A stretch of DNA of 64,000 bases. It comes from Oidiodendron maius Zn (taxonomy: Eukaryota > Ascomycota > Leotiomycetes > Myxotrichaceae). The stretch spans positions 3,658,001-3,722,000 of the forward strand of contig KN832870.1 of NCBI GenBank assembly GCA_000827325.1. The letters are read 5' to 3'. The notes under the pieces were generated by a model. It was not told where the DNA came from. It searched no databases and was given only the letters and a program-made list of their open reading frames with translations. Within the stretch, counting starts at the first letter, position 1. Each line of letters begins with the position of its first letter. Shown here one piece after another: positions 22,986-34,666 of this stretch. The translations under genes were made by a program, and so were the position numbers.

Positions 22986-24763
22986 TTAACTATGTGCGAA
23001 AGAACTCTTCTCGCGTAAAACTTTCCCATATCGGAAGAATAAATACGGGAAAGGCATCATGCCTATGGCGAGGAATGCTAACAGAGAACTTGCCCATTGG
23101 TAGTCAAGTTTTTCGTACACTGTGTGGGGAAGATTTTGTCAGTAGGCGCCTAGATGCTGTAGTAGAGGAGGGGGTAACTGACTTTGATCGCCGAATAAGG
23201 GAAATGCACCTGCAAACATACACCGCGTGAAGGTATTCGCAGCTAGTGCGCTTGCCGCATACGCTGGGTAGGCGTCGACGAGGAAAGTCCAGATGCCGGA
23301 GAAAACAAAGAAGATGCTAATCTCAATATTAGAACAAGAGATATAGAGCATGGACAACAAGACTCACCCAGCTCCAAAGAATATACTTCCAAGGATAGGG
23401 ACAACCCAATGTACATAAGGGTAAGTTGTCCATCCCACCCAGAACAAGCTGATAGGGATAAGAACAGCACCTAAGATGGCAGGTGGGAGGCGCAATTCCG
23501 GCTCTGGCTTCTGCGGCTTTTCCCCCTCCGCTAGCTCAGAGTTCGCTTTAGCTACTAGCCGATGATAGTTTCTCTGCCACAAGGGATTGGTGAATAATGC
23601 AGCTACTAGGCCAATCACTAGGCCGAGGAAAGTGAGGCCGGTCTGCCAGAGTACAAAACCATGGTTGGTTGAGAAGATCAGAGGGAAAGCACCAAAGAAC
23701 AGATAGAGAATTCCTAATAGGAAGGCGGTATATATGCACAGGCTAAGGCACATGGGTTCGAGGAGAAGGAGCTGGAAGGGGCGATAAATGGATTGCCGAA
23801 GGGCCTGGGAAATGGTTCGTGAGCCTCGTGCAAGCTCTGACGCAGAGTGGTAAGCATTGTTGCCAGTGCTTTTCCGGAGAGCTTCTGCTTTGCGAGCAAG
23901 AAGGACGGGGTGGAATGTCTCTGGGACAAAAATCACAGCGATGAGAACTAAGAAGCTCCAGATGATTAAGATATAAAATGACCAGCGCCTGTAGGCTTTA
24001 GAATCCAACCGTGTATATGAGAGGTACTGGGTTCTTACCAAGAAATATACGAGTTAATGAATCCTCCAACCAGTGGACCTAAAACAGGGCCCAAGAATGG
24101 TGCAAGGGTATATGCCATCATGGGTTTCTGTATTTCAGCCGGCAAAAACAAATCTGCCACTGTCCCAGCCGCCACGCACAGGAACGCACTCCCGGCAATC
24201 CCGTCCAAGAATCGTCCAACGAGCATGGTCTGAATATTTTGTGCTGCAGCCGAGGGAATCGTAAATATCAGGAAGAAGAAAATAGACGTGATATAAATCG
24301 GTTTCCGGCCATAAAACTGAAAAACATTAGCGCAGCGTTGTGTGAAGTGAAGATGCTATTGCTAACCTCAGATAGAGGACTCAAAACCATCGGGCCAACT
24401 GCCAATCCAAAGACGAATAAGGAGAGACCGAGGGTCACAACCTCTTGAGAGGACCCAAAGGCATTCATAAGCTGGTCATATGTTGTGGTATATATAGATG
24501 AGGCACATGTCCTGTGAAAATTGAATTAGAGACCCCCCGATATCACAAATTGTACAAACTCACACAAGCAATGAGCCTAGGGATACAACAATCACAATAA
24601 ACCATTTTCGTACCAATGGAAGGCTTCGCGGATTTAAAGGATCGTTAGCGCCTTCCCATTCGACGAGGAATTCGTTCTCGCGTGGTGAGGGCGGTGCTTG
24701 ATCTAACTGCTTCTCTTCATCCACAGAATCTCCAATTACCCTCACATTCTGGTCGGTAGACAT
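22986..24763 (-). CDS. MFS drug:proton antiporter-type transporter (DHA1)
   Basis: Six exons (24763-24564, 24511-24367, 24316-24039, 23988-23368, 23316-23183, 23119-22986) join in phase to 503 residues with about 12 membrane helices. Diagnostic parts are the N-terminal W-x-x-x-x-D-P-L-N-P-R lead, F-Y-G-R-K-P (motif A), P-x-L-G-P-L-V-G-G-F (motif C of antiporters), W-R-W-S-F-Y and the late L-V-D-A-Y-P-x-Y-A-A-S-A-L-A-A-N-T-F-T-R signature. This places it in the DHA1 group with polyamine (TPO) and azole (FLR1/CAF5) exporters at the plasma membrane. The last exon (L-D-Y-Q-W-A ... F-R-Y-G) is needed to complete helix 12. The gene lies downstream of, and on the same strand as, a Zn2Cys6 regulator. 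Confidence 0.9.
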
Positions 24764-25268
24764 GGCAAGCCAGGCAAAAAGAAATACTTCAAAATATGCA
24801 CCTCAAGAAGAATATGTTAACTTCTAGAAGTAGCTTCATAAAATATCTGTGAAGGTGGGTGTTGAAGAATTCTCGCTCCACCTACTCTTATTAGTCGGGA
24901 GCAAGAACACTAAGAGATGATGTGAAGCTTATGAGAGTACCGATGAGAACCATCTTAGATTAAATAGTACTATGTAGATATAGTAGCACTTCCTCAAGCT
25001 CAATAGGCTTATAAGATTTTTTAAAGATTTGTAATGTGAAATTGGCTAACATGATGCCCGACCGTCCCGGGCGGGCCGCGGACGAGTGGGACAAAAGTCG
25101 CGGATAACGGGGTTTAGATGGTATGAACGCTGAAAGAGCGTGAATCGGCTTGCCGCCAGTACCGTAAACTAAGGTTGTCTTTATCATTGCGCCTTCGTCG
25201 CAACTTAAATCGCTGATTAAGAGGAATGCAGGCTTTATGACTTCATCCCAATAAGAGCATGTTCTAGA
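24764..25268. promoter_or_regulatory. MFS promoter and 3' flank of the Zn2Cys6 gene
   Basis: A 505-base gap between co-oriented genes. It includes C-G-G and C-C-G triplets at about 25060-25090 (cccgg, cgggccgcgg), the kind bound by Zn2Cys6 factors, but no firm site can be named. Confidence 0.35.
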
Positions 25269-27050
25269 TCACAGGCCGAATCCAGCTACAGCTCGGTCTG
25301 CCAGGCCAAAATAGTTGCTCAAGTCAAGGAAGTCAGAATATCCAAGATCATTATCCATCGGCCACTGGAACACATCTCCAGGAGATGTGGATAAACTGCT
25401 GGTGCTTAGTGAAAGTTCGCCTACGACCTCAAGGCCACGATCTAGACTGTCCAGGCCAGATCTTTTTTGCTGTGCAGCACCTTGGACTAGCGCATATGCA
25501 GTCGTCAACGCTTCTCTCGAAAGATATGAATCATACAGAGTCGTGGCGTTCTTCAAAGTCTCTAGAGCTAGGGGAATCATCTTGTAACTTTCAGTCGTTT
25601 CAAGCGACAAAAGAACACCCACGGCTTGCAACGGCATGCTAACGACGTTCCACCATGGCTGGTGCATGGTTCCGAGGAAAGTCACAGCATCCAAGCCAAC
25701 ACGAATAACCTCCAAAAGGGACGGGATCAACTCCACTCTGATCCGTGTGTCCGTGGAGCATATCATGCGATAGACACAGAAGCAGACCTCAGCCCTAATA
25801 ATTCCCAGGAGTGGTGATTTCACAGGTAGCTCTGTACCCTTGACCAGTGCCTCAAATAGCTCAACCGGCCTACCTAGTAACCCTTGCGCTGGGGCAGCCT
25901 GCATTATGGCAACCATTCGAGCCGTCATGTCTCCAGATTGGGGGCTGAGGGTCTGACAGCTAATGAGATCAATGTTGACCATCGTTCGACCATATTCAGA
26001 GGCAAAAAACTGGTTCAATGCCATTGCGACCCAAAAAGTCCTCCGTCGGAGATCCACCTCCATTTCGGTGATCTGCCGTGGCATGTCGGGCTTCATCTGG
26101 AACTCGTCAAGCTCACGATGAAGCCCAATAGCCTCCGCAACATGGACAGTTGTGCAGGATGCCATCCAAGCGATATGAGGCCTCGTGGTCAATCGTAGAT
26201 ATAAAGTTCGTAAGATCCACCCTGCCACGTGCTTGACCGATATCATCGCTGGTGGGTGGGCCACGCTCAAATCCAGCAGTTCTCTCCCATGCTCCACAAC
26301 CGCTGACTCGACAGGAGATGGTGGAATTGGATGCGAAGACTTTGCGGTTGAGAAGTACGACCCTAGTGCAATGACCCCGCATATGCACGCCTCGAAATCT
26401 GTGCCACGTCTCATCGAGACCCAGAAATCTTCGCAGCGCTCGTTGAACATGCTCTGGTCAAGGATGCCAAAATAGGGGTGGACCTCCTTGAAATAGATAT
26501 CTGCAAAAGTCTTCGCTTCGCTTAGCGTAAGAATGTCGCAGATGGTCTTGTCCATCTCTGGATTGACCTCCTTTCGTGTTCCTGGATTCCAGCCGTACGC
26601 TTGCAGGCGCGGGGGGTTGGGGATTCCCAGCTTGATACCAAGCCTCCGTGGCCAAGCCACGGCACTGTACGCGCTGGTGAACCTCGTCTTGATGGGTTGC
26701 AGGAGTTTTGGCGCCCCATAGCTATCGGGTACAATGACCTCACTTGTCATGTATAGGTTCTCGGCAGTGCCAGAAACTCGCCAACCGACTCCCGACTCGG
26801 CGGCTGCAGCCTTAATGGCATCGTGGTTTGTAACCGACATCTGGCTCGGCGGCGTTACGCCTGAAGAGGCACGAGCATGCCGATTCGGCGCCTCAGTGTA
26901 GACACAATTGTATCCATACCCCGAACAGGCAGCGCATGGTTCGGTGCCGTCACACTTGATCTTGCGCTTTCGACAAGGCGCGCATGCTCTCTGACTTCGC
27001 TGCCGGACTTTTGGTTGCGTAGGCGAGGGAATGTGACGCACGGGAGGCAT
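25269..27050 (-). CDS. Zn2Cys6 transcription factor with fungal-specific TF domain (I)
   Basis: A single open exon of 593 residues. The Zn2Cys6 cluster is at 23-49 (C-x2-C-x6-C-x5-C-x2-C-x6-C, within CAPCRKRKIKCDG), followed by a Ser/Thr-rich linker and a fungal-specific transcription factor domain with helices such as the W-I-L-R-T-L-Y-L-R-L stretch and G-L-H-R-E-L. The frame runs open upstream of 27050 but only with a non-ATG start, so ATG 27050-27048 is chosen. Such proteins bind CGG-type half-sites as dimers and control pathway genes. The adjacent MFS gene on the same strand is a plausible target. Confidence 0.9.
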   Translation of the reverse strand: MPPVRHIPSPTQPKVRQRSQRACAPCRKRKIKCDGTEPCAACSGYGYNCVYTEAPNRHARASSGVTPPSQMSVTNHDAIKAAAAESGVGWRVSGTAENLYMTSEVIVPDSYGAPKLLQPIKTRFTSAYSAVAWPRRLGIKLGIPNPPRLQAYGWNPGTRKEVNPEMDKTICDILTLSEAKTFADIYFKEVHPYFGILDQSMFNERCEDFWVSMRRGTDFEACICGVIALGSYFSTAKSSHPIPPSPVESAVVEHGRELLDLSVAHPPAMISVKHVAGWILRTLYLRLTTRPHIAWMASCTTVHVAEAIGLHRELDEFQMKPDMPRQITEMEVDLRRRTFWVAMALNQFFASEYGRTMVNIDLISCQTLSPQSGDMTARMVAIMQAAPAQGLLGRPVELFEALVKGTELPVKSPLLGIIRAEVCFCVYRMICSTDTRIRVELIPSLLEVIRVGLDAVTFLGTMHQPWWNVVSMPLQAVGVLLSLETTESYKMIPLALETLKNATTLYDSYLSREALTTAYALVQGAAQQKRSGLDSLDRGLEVVGELSLSTSSLSTSPGDVFQWPMDNDLGYSDFLDLSNYFGLADRAVAGFGL

Positions 27051-27734
27051 CTTACAGTTTCGCAGTACCTTCACAGCTTATCTCATGCACAATTGAATAT
27101 ATTCATAATGTGTTCGAGCTTGAGTTGTCGTTGGAAAGCTTCTGGCCCGGTATGTCACTAGCGGAACCGCAACCGAAGCCTCCCCCCTGCAGTCGGCTGG
27201 ATGTACCTTCGTATCTTTTTGTCTGCACAACCATCGCGTAACAAAAGAGCTAGCTTTAGAATAGAGTACTGGAGGATTAGAAGATTGAAATGGGTATATA
27301 TAGTATTTACTTGGTTGTGACAAAACAATTACAGGCGATAAGTGAAGTGAACAATTCTGCCTTGAGCTCTTCGTCTAGTACTATACGAGATATCGAGTTC
27401 AAAGTAGGGTACGGCATTGCTAAATATAGATCATTACTATTAACTACTACATGCAGCTCCTGGAGAGTGGATAGAGCAGAGAAGTGATGTAACAAATACA
27501 GTACCAGAAGATATTTGAATCCTCTTTCTTAACTATACGGATACATCTACAGCCTTAAAAATGCATATTTTGGTAGGGCTGCCATATACAAGTCATGGGG
27601 AGTCTCCGCCTTAAGGAAATTGGGCATCCTGATCCCTAAGTCGCATCTATAGACAGAAAGATATAGAGATACAGAATCTGTCAGGCACTAGCAGCTATCC
27701 GAAGATGAAATTGAATGGCCATTCTCATGACGTA
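27051..27734. other. intergenic
   Basis: AT-rich gap with the promoter of the Zn2Cys6 gene and the 3' flank of the HET gene. I see nothing else. Confidence 0.5.
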
Positions 27735-29603
27735 TCAATGGATCTCGAAAGTCTCCAACTGAAATTTCCCTTCCTTGAGTTCATCCATAGCCTTGCCTTG
27801 CATATAGCCTTCCACATATGCCTCGCCGATCAGTATATAGTGCTTCCCTTCCGTTCTTAGAACTACGGGAAATTTACATCCTGGTAGTATGCAAACCAGA
27901 TCTTTCGGCCTAGCATCCCAAGGCGCGAGGCCCACGATACTGTCTGATATAAAGAGTGTCCTCTTATTCATGCTGAGACTCGCATCGAGAATCGTAGCAA
28001 CCTGGGTTTTCTCTTCTGTTGGGGTCCCTGCTCTCACAAAGGTAGGATCCTCGTCGTCTGGTTCCGGCCCGGACTTACTTCCAGTATACTTAATTGCTTG
28101 ACCGCTGTCGATGAAATCGAAAATCGCCTGTACCTTATCTGTATAGCTCTTGTCATCATCGAACATCCATTTCTCACAGGAAATACACTTCGCAAATAAT
28201 ACGCGTGACTTTGTGGAGTCTCTATGGGACTCGACAAACAACTTCCACCAGTTATTAAAAGAGAGTAGTACCGGGTTTACGTCGCCAGGTGCCCATTTCC
28301 TCTTAAATGGTAGTCCGACTTCTTTGATGCGGTCAAGGACCATCCCACGAGTCTGCAAAACATAACCGTCTTGCAGGAAAGTAGCTCCTTCCGCTAAGCT
28401 ACTCCCAGCAGCTGAAAATGGAGGTTGATGATGTTGCAGCCCGATCACTGTCTGGCCGGCCGAATGAGGGGGCCGGGTCCAGTCAGGGACCCAGGTTGGG
28501 AGGTCAAATTGGTTTAAGTTGTGCTGTTTGACACAAATTACATCCAACATTTTCGACATGCGTATAATGTGCCGTGCGGTATGAGAGTATACCTCGCGCA
28601 TAGACAGTGAGTAATCAATGTCTCCAAAAGTGTCTCGACTGCTGGATATTCCCAGCAGAGCATACACCTTGTCCTTTGGGTCCGTCGAATTCTTGCTCTT
28701 GTGCGAAACGAGAAGCTCGAAGAGCGGCGGGCGTGAAGCAGTGGGCGAGAATCGAGAAAGGAGGAGACTTTTTGGACCACCATATGTGAGAGTCCGTATC
28801 CACGAAAGACGAGAATAGTAGATATCTTGAAGCAGATCCACATGCTCCCTCAATATATCGCACACGTTTTCCAGCTCGGCATACGATATTGGTTCCTCTC
28901 CACAATAAACAGTGCAGTCCTGGGCACAGGAAACTTCCTGGATGACCCATATCCGCCACCAGTACTGCCGTCTGAAGAGCATCACAAGAGAATCGAAGGC
29001 ATCTACATTCTTGGGGTCCCGAATCATGCTGGCGACCTCGTCCTCTGAGCAACGATTGAGATCACGTGCCAACCGCATTGCAAACTCACTGTTCTGATGC
29101 TTCAGACCTAACCATACATAAACGCTTTTGGCATGGCTATAGATCATCCGCATCTTTCCAGTCTGGAGGTTGCGTTCCGGAATATCGCTCTGATTGATGC
29201 ACAACGCATCGACCCAGAGGATCAAGTCATCCTTGCCAGCTTTGGGACGGAGCTGTTGCAAAGCATTCCTCAGGTTTGGCGTAACGGAAGTTGGGCTCCC
29301 ATCCACTTTAATAGTCTGAGGCTCGGCTCGAGCACCCCAAGAATAGGAGAGGCAATAGTATGGCGGTGCAGTTATAAGACACGTGTGGAAGAGCTCGCAC
29401 TCGATAATGTCGGTGGGATTGGAGGACGGCTTGAGACGGAGAAGCCTGATCTCGTCCTGGTCAGGGTCCAATGGCTCGTACTGAGACCCCTCGGAGCCTC
29501 GCTCTACGTAGAAGGCGGGGTTTTGATGCGAGTCTTTTATCGACTCGAGCCGCTTCCGGGCACGGGAGGGCGTGGACGACCTCTCACTAGTAGAACGCCG
29601 CAT
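27735..29603 (-). CDS. HET-domain (heterokaryon incompatibility) protein
   Basis: A single exon of 622 residues from ATG 29603-29601. The frame is open further upstream, but only via a GTG or via earlier ATGs in sequence that does not look conserved, so the start is uncertain by up to about 70 residues. The HET domain spans roughly 82-235, with Y-C-L-S-Y-S-W-G, W-V-D-A-L-C-I-N-Q, and V-Y-V-W-L-G, followed by W-W-x-R-x-W-V-I-Q-E. HET proteins trigger cell death when genetically unlike hyphae fuse, often as partners of NLR-like or other sensors. The C-terminal part (about 400-622) has no second domain that I recognise. HET genes turn over quickly, and this one stands alone. Confidence 0.88.
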   Translation of the reverse strand: MRRSTSERSSTPSRARKRLESIKDSHQNPAFYVERGSEGSQYEPLDPDQDEIRLLRLKPSSNPTDIIECELFHTCLITAPPYYCLSYSWGARAEPQTIKVDGSPTSVTPNLRNALQQLRPKAGKDDLILWVDALCINQSDIPERNLQTGKMRMIYSHAKSVYVWLGLKHQNSEFAMRLARDLNRCSEDEVASMIRDPKNVDAFDSLVMLFRRQYWWRIWVIQEVSCAQDCTVYCGEEPISYAELENVCDILREHVDLLQDIYYSRLSWIRTLTYGGPKSLLLSRFSPTASRPPLFELLVSHKSKNSTDPKDKVYALLGISSSRDTFGDIDYSLSMREVYSHTARHIIRMSKMLDVICVKQHNLNQFDLPTWVPDWTRPPHSAGQTVIGLQHHQPPFSAAGSSLAEGATFLQDGYVLQTRGMVLDRIKEVGLPFKRKWAPGDVNPVLLSFNNWWKLFVESHRDSTKSRVLFAKCISCEKWMFDDDKSYTDKVQAIFDFIDSGQAIKYTGSKSGPEPDDEDPTFVRAGTPTEEKTQVATILDASLSMNKRTLFISDSIVGLAPWDARPKDLVCILPGCKFPVVLRTEGKHYILIGEAYVEGYMQGKAMDELKEGKFQLETFEIH

Positions 29604-30381
29604 CGTTCGTAGTTCCGGGAGGCTGGAGGCTGGAGGCTGGAGGTAGGACCTGCACCGCGCACCGCGCACTGCTTGCGCCGCAAAGCTAAGTCGCGTCAGG
29701 TACGCGCCCGTGGCCCATAATATGCGATGCACCATTTCCGTTCCTAACGGAGCGGACCGCCAAGTGCGGGCATAGGGAACTGTTGTGGTGCGGATGACGT
29801 TGGGCCACATTTCCTCGTCGAGAAGAGTAGTCCCTAGTCTATGACGACGTTTGAGAGATAGGCACGAGTACCATCCTCTTTGGCTGTGCGCCACGATGGA
29901 ATGGACGCTCTGGAGGTAAACAGGGTTTCACGTTTGCACCTCTCGTCGTCCTTCATTGGCTATAGCGATGGACCTAGTTCCGCGATTCTAGCAATTCCCG
30001 ACCGGGACAGGATTGGCAGGGTTTTGCTTGTCACCCTTTTGAATGCAGTCTCATGACTTATCGGTGCAAGTACAGGAGCAGGTCAACTGTCGCCGTCGGC
30101 AGAAGTATTTAGGTTGAGCTTCCACGCCATCGGCAGGATTGGAAGTTTGAGCCCCCGCCTTCATTCCTTCTGCTTCACCACCCCCTGGATCCTAATCGGC
30201 TTCACGGCCTCAACATACCTCGCGGAGTTTGAGAGCTAATAATAATTAATTGATTAATACAAGAGAATCCGTCTCACCTTTGTCGCGCCCTGTTTGCGAC
30301 CATAAAACCCGATTTTCTCTCACCTCCAACCTTTTCGCGCGTCTCTCCTAATAGAACAAGACCGCGTCCAAACACCACACC
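29604..30381. promoter_or_regulatory. divergent promoter, HET gene / MARVEL-like gene
   Basis: A 778-base gap between divergent starts. The half nearest 30382 is pyrimidine-rich. No gene seen. The open frame of the HET gene continues into the left part but lacks conserved features there. Confidence 0.5.
29621..29645. repeat. GGCTGGA tandem repeat, three units
   Basis: Three units of GGCTGGA or GAGGCTG in direct tandem lie just upstream of the chosen HET start, in the presumed leader. Minor simple repeat. Confidence 0.6.
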
Positions 30382-30919
30382 ATGAGTTTCTTCCGTAGTG
30401 TCGAGCTGACCCTCGCGGTCATTCTGCACATCGTCTACCGTTTCATTCAAATGATCTTCGCACTTGCAGTCTGCGGCCTATATGGAGCAGACCTGCATAA
30501 CGCGAATAAGCATCATGTTCCCAGCGACAGCAAATGGGTTCGTACTCTCTTTCCTTAGCTCTTCCAAGTCGGGATCCCCACTGACTGCCTAATAACAGGG
30601 CTATGCCGTAGCCGTTGGGTCCCTCAGTGCTATCTCCGCCCTCGTCTACATGATACCAATCATCGTTTCCATCCCGCTGCTTTTTATCTGGGACACAATC
30701 CTATTCATCTTCTGGATTGCTGTCTTTGGCGTCTTTGGCAAGCTCTACATCCATACGGACCCACAGGGCGATAGCGGTATCCAGCGCATGAAGAACGCGG
30801 TCTGGGTAGACCTGATGAATGCGCTGTTCTGGCTGGGCAGCGCCATTGGCATGCTAGTGTACTTCATCAAGCAGATGCGTGGCGGGCGCACCAGGTACAC
30901 GGGACGGGCCACAGTCTAG
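30382..30919 (+). CDS. small MARVEL-like four-helix membrane protein
   Basis: Exons 30382-30537 and 30599-30919 join in phase to 158 residues. Four hydrophobic helices are visible: about 8-37, 55-70 (after V-A-V-G-S-L-S-A-I-S), 72-95 (P-L-L-F-I-W-D-T-I-L-F) and about 125-145. The layout and the closing helix-short basic tail fit fungal MARVEL-domain proteins, which sit in plasma membrane or secretory membranes and are mostly of unknown role. The intron donor is GTTCGT, weaker than usual. Confidence 0.75.
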
Positions 30920-32449
30920 GCGCAAGGAGGAAGGGGAGGTGGGCGCGGTGTTATGAAAGGGCGTCAGCAATACTTAATAATAAGCAGATGGGAATCGAAG
31001 AGGGCTATATGGCTTTGGAAAGCAGGCTATGATTTGAAGAAAAGGTTCATATAGGATTATACCCCCAGTTGCTTGCGTCAGTCCGGATTTCTTTTGGCCG
31101 GGCAAAGACGCAACTTTGTGTTCGTAAGGACTCCTAGGAGTGGACGAGTTGCAAAATAGAATTTGAATTTCATCTCCAAACTTGCTCTTTGACTAGCACT
31201 TAGAACGGGGTTCCAGTCTACGAGATGTCTCTGAGCCGGACTCGCCAATTCTAAGAGCAATGGTTCTGCAATTCTGGCAATTCCTAAATGATGACGTCTA
31301 TGTAGTGGTGTTCTCTCTGACTCCGATACCTGACATGAACTAGGGCCTCTGCAGGACAGATTAAGCCCTTCTACCCTGTTACCACCAAACAAATACTCTC
31401 CTCTGCTTCATCCAAACCCTAAGGACAACACTGATGACGAGACCAAAGCTGAGACAACCCGGCGCGCTCTGGTTGGGACCCGAACCGAACGTGCGGCAGC
31501 AAACAGTGGCCGTATCAGATAGTGGACCACCGGCAAGTCGGCTGTATTTGCTGATCTAGGGTGAGGTCGGAGGCAGGGTGTGCGAAGTAACTGGAGCGAG
31601 TAGCAGTGGAGATGGCTCTGCTTACAGTCGGTACTACGTTATATGGTGTGACGCTCTTCATATCATTTCTGATGCCCGATCCTGACTTGTTGCCGCATCC
31701 AACTGACTTATCATCCGAGGACAACTAGCGCGATGGTGGGCAGCAAAACCGTCGTCATTGGAGAACCGCTCGATACCACAGACATGCCTCGGCGGTACAG
31801 CCTGCAGCTTGGCTATGCACCCATTCCTTGCATGCCCGTCCTCCCTCTGCGGGCTGCTGTGTTCCTGAACACGGCAACAATCAGCGCAGGAGCGACCATC
31901 TGGCGTGCAGGAATGGGACTGCAGTGCTGCAGACGGGAGAAAGGCTTGCCGCCCGGGGGCAGGTTTCCTCCGTTTGGGAAAATTATGGGAATATATGGGA
32001 TTGGAGAGCGTGAAGTGTCTTGGGAGGGGACCGAAGAGAATAGTGACGGTCCATGGTGGCAATATCTCCTCGGGCAGCCTTCAATGGCGAAATGGGCAGA
32101 CTGAAATTCTTCCTCAATTTATTCAACTTCCTTCAACAATCCCCGCCAGGCACTGTTGCAAATGGCCTATCTGACTTAGAATAGCCGCCTCTCCAGTCCC
32201 TTCGATCGCAGAACACCTACTGAACCTCAACTACATTCGATTTCTCGTAACCGGAGGCCAACGACGACTACATAGCGCACGCACAACAACCTCATCCACC
32301 TTCGACCTCATTTCCTCCAGCAGACGATCACCAGAGCTTGGATGTCCACCTTCCGCAGAGTGCGCCACTGATACTCCACAGTCACGACAGGGGACCACAC
32401 TAGCGATCACCGCCAAGGCAGCCTTCCATTCTCCAGCGACAAGACCCCC
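30920..32449. other. intergenic
   Basis: A 1.5-kb gap. Opposed open frames at 31658-32104 on both strands overlap each other and show no family motif. The right 300 bases are probably the promoter and leader of the gene at 32450. Confidence 0.45.
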
Positions 32450-33670
32450 ATGGCTGGCCGAGCGACGCCACCCGCGTCGTGCTTGGCCTCCGCGGAGCAC
32501 AGCGAGAGTAGTCGTCCGCGTCAACGTCCTCGTTTTGCCCGTATTCGTTCGGCCTCTGCCTCAACGCATGCCTCTGCCTCTACCGCGCAAGCCGCCAGAT
32601 CCGACGAATCCCTCACGTCGACGCTGAAGAGTCTCACGCTGACTGACGGTGCCAAGGATCCCGAATTTATTGACCGTGGTCCGATTGCAGGTGGTGACGT
32701 GAGGGCGCCAGCCCGTCCCGCAGTTGGTAAGTGGTGGAATGCACATTTCTGCACGCCCCTGCTAAGATTTCATGCACAGGTCCGCCGGCTTCCCCAACTC
32801 GACAAAGTTATCTCGAAGAGACACCGGGCAGGAGGAGGAGTAAACCTATTGACATCGAAGCTTCCAAACGTCAACAACCTGCTGTTGCGTACACGCCTCT
32901 GTCAGCGCGAGGGGATTTACCCGGGTATGCCGACCCTTGTTGTCCGTCTGTCATGATTGTTAATGTTGCCTATCTCTGGGCGCTGCATGCCAACTTTTCA
33001 GCATACGACTGACAAGATCATCAATAGAGGATACTTCCCCAATCACGAAAAACTCTCGAGGCAGTATAAAACCCATCCGTTCTGCAAGAAAAAGGATTCA
33101 ACTCCGTCGGCCCCTATCATGTCGAGCGCATCATCCACACTCTCTTCGCCTCCAGGCACGGCTCCACAGGCGGCACAATCCATGGTGTCGCCAACGCCCA
33201 GCAACATTCTCAGCCCGGAAGCCTTGGCCATTCCCATGGGCAAATATCACCCTTCGACCTACAAGCCAGTGTCCCCGGGTATGTCTACAGATCTATCACC
33301 TATGCCGGCTTCCATACAACCTGTAGAGCTGCGGATCCAGTCTCCGGACAAGAGCAACAAGAGATCCACTTATGAGAGACGCACAGGTGATGTGAAGCTC
33401 AAGCTGCAGCAGTACCAGCGCGAAATGGTCGCGCAAGCTAAGCTAGCAGAATTACCCAGTAGAGCCCAGGACCAAGCTGGGAGTGCCAAACCGACCAGCC
33501 CGAAGTTGCAGCCTCTTGGGAGCCCGGGACCCATTACCCCATTGGAACTGGAAGAGAGCTCTGGGTATATGGCTGCAGGTATGAGAGAGGCCAACCGAGA
33601 TAGACTTGATCAAGAGCGAAGCATGAAAATCCGTGGGAGCGGCAGTGGAAGTCCCGTTTTGAGCGTGTGA
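32450..33670 (+). CDS. uncharacterised Ser/Pro-rich fungal protein
   Basis: Exons 32450-32726, 32780-32924 and 33028-33670 join in phase to 354 residues. The protein is mostly disordered and rich in Ser, Pro, Ala and Thr. A more conserved-looking core is created across the second splice junction (G-G-Y-F-P-N-H-E ... Y-K-T-H-P-F-C-K-K-K), followed by a basic stretch, and then a helical, charged segment near 275-310 (L-K-L-Q-Q-Y-Q-R-E-M-V-A-Q-A-K-L-A-E-L). No membrane segment or signal peptide. I do not recognise the family. Clean phases and consensus splice sites make it a real gene. Confidence 0.65.
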
Positions 33671-34666
33671 GGACATGATGCTCCTGACTCCCAGGATTTT
33701 AACAAGCCTCAATACTCGAGCTCGATTCACACATATCGAAGACCTGACGCCAACAGCACATTGATACAGTAGCTGGCCGGTTTCATAATCGGTCAGGGCC
33801 CCAAAAATTAACATCTCAGTCATCAACATTTGCTTTGTCTGTTCTTATACCTTCATCAAGAGCATGCACGCCATGATAGATTGATACCCACACCAAGTGC
33901 TGGAATGGCGTACACCCTAACATGGATATCACTAGCGCTAGACCTTCAAATAGGAGACTCACAATTCTTTGGCTTCATATTTGGGAGGACGGCCATTGCG
34001 GTATTAGGGGCGAATGGCTTAGATTCAAGATGGAGATGAGCTGGGACTCATCGATATCAAGGATGTATGTCAAACTGCGATAGATCAATTTGCACAATAC
34101 CTGGATGGTTTTGTTCACTACAATATCTCAGGAAGTCATATCTGGCCGAAATCATTTGCGAGTGAAGGTGACTGCTCAAACACACCTCGAGATATTGTTC
34201 CTCTTGCATCCCACATGAAAGCCGTACGAAGACATCTTGATAAAGGCAAATGTCACCATCCAAAGGTTTAATGACAACAATAATTTGTATCGTATATTGT
34301 ACAAGGACGTCGCGACTCCCGTCACGTGCGTTAGAGAGACCGACTCGCGAACGTCATCATGGCGGTACGCAGGAACCCCGCCCCGCCCTTGGCCCAAAGA
34401 ACGCCGCCTGCTGATCATAATGAACGAGTCCCTAGTTATACGTTTGGTCTATTTCCGACCGGAAAATATATACAAGAAATTTCATAGCACTGCCAACTAT
34501 GGCTATGACAGTATCAGGCTCCAAAAAGTCCCATCGTAGCGTTAAGATTCGACACTTTAAACATTTTCGCAAACACTCATATCGTGTCTTTCCATTCCTC
34601 CTCTGTCCTCATATCGATTCGATGGAGGACTCTCCCTCTACGCACGAGATAGCACGGAGGTATATG
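33671..34666. other. convergent intergenic region
   Basis: A 1-kb gap between convergent ends. It includes a CACGTG at about 34323, far from any start. I see no gene. Confidence 0.45.

Noticed and set aside
22955-22990. GTTCAAATC-like B box of a tRNA on the minus strand
   Set aside because: The bases on either side do not form a T-arm stem and no A box or cloverleaf follows.
29604-29894. Upstream 97-codon extension of the HET frame
   Set aside because: It opens with GTG, contains tandem repeats, and shows no conserved feature. The ATG at 29603 was preferred, though ATGs at about 29810 and 29735 remain possible.
31658-32104. Opposed frames of 123 and 134 codons on both strands
   Set aside because: They overlap each other, and neither has a family motif, signal peptide or neighbouring exon. 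Probably chance in GC-richer DNA.
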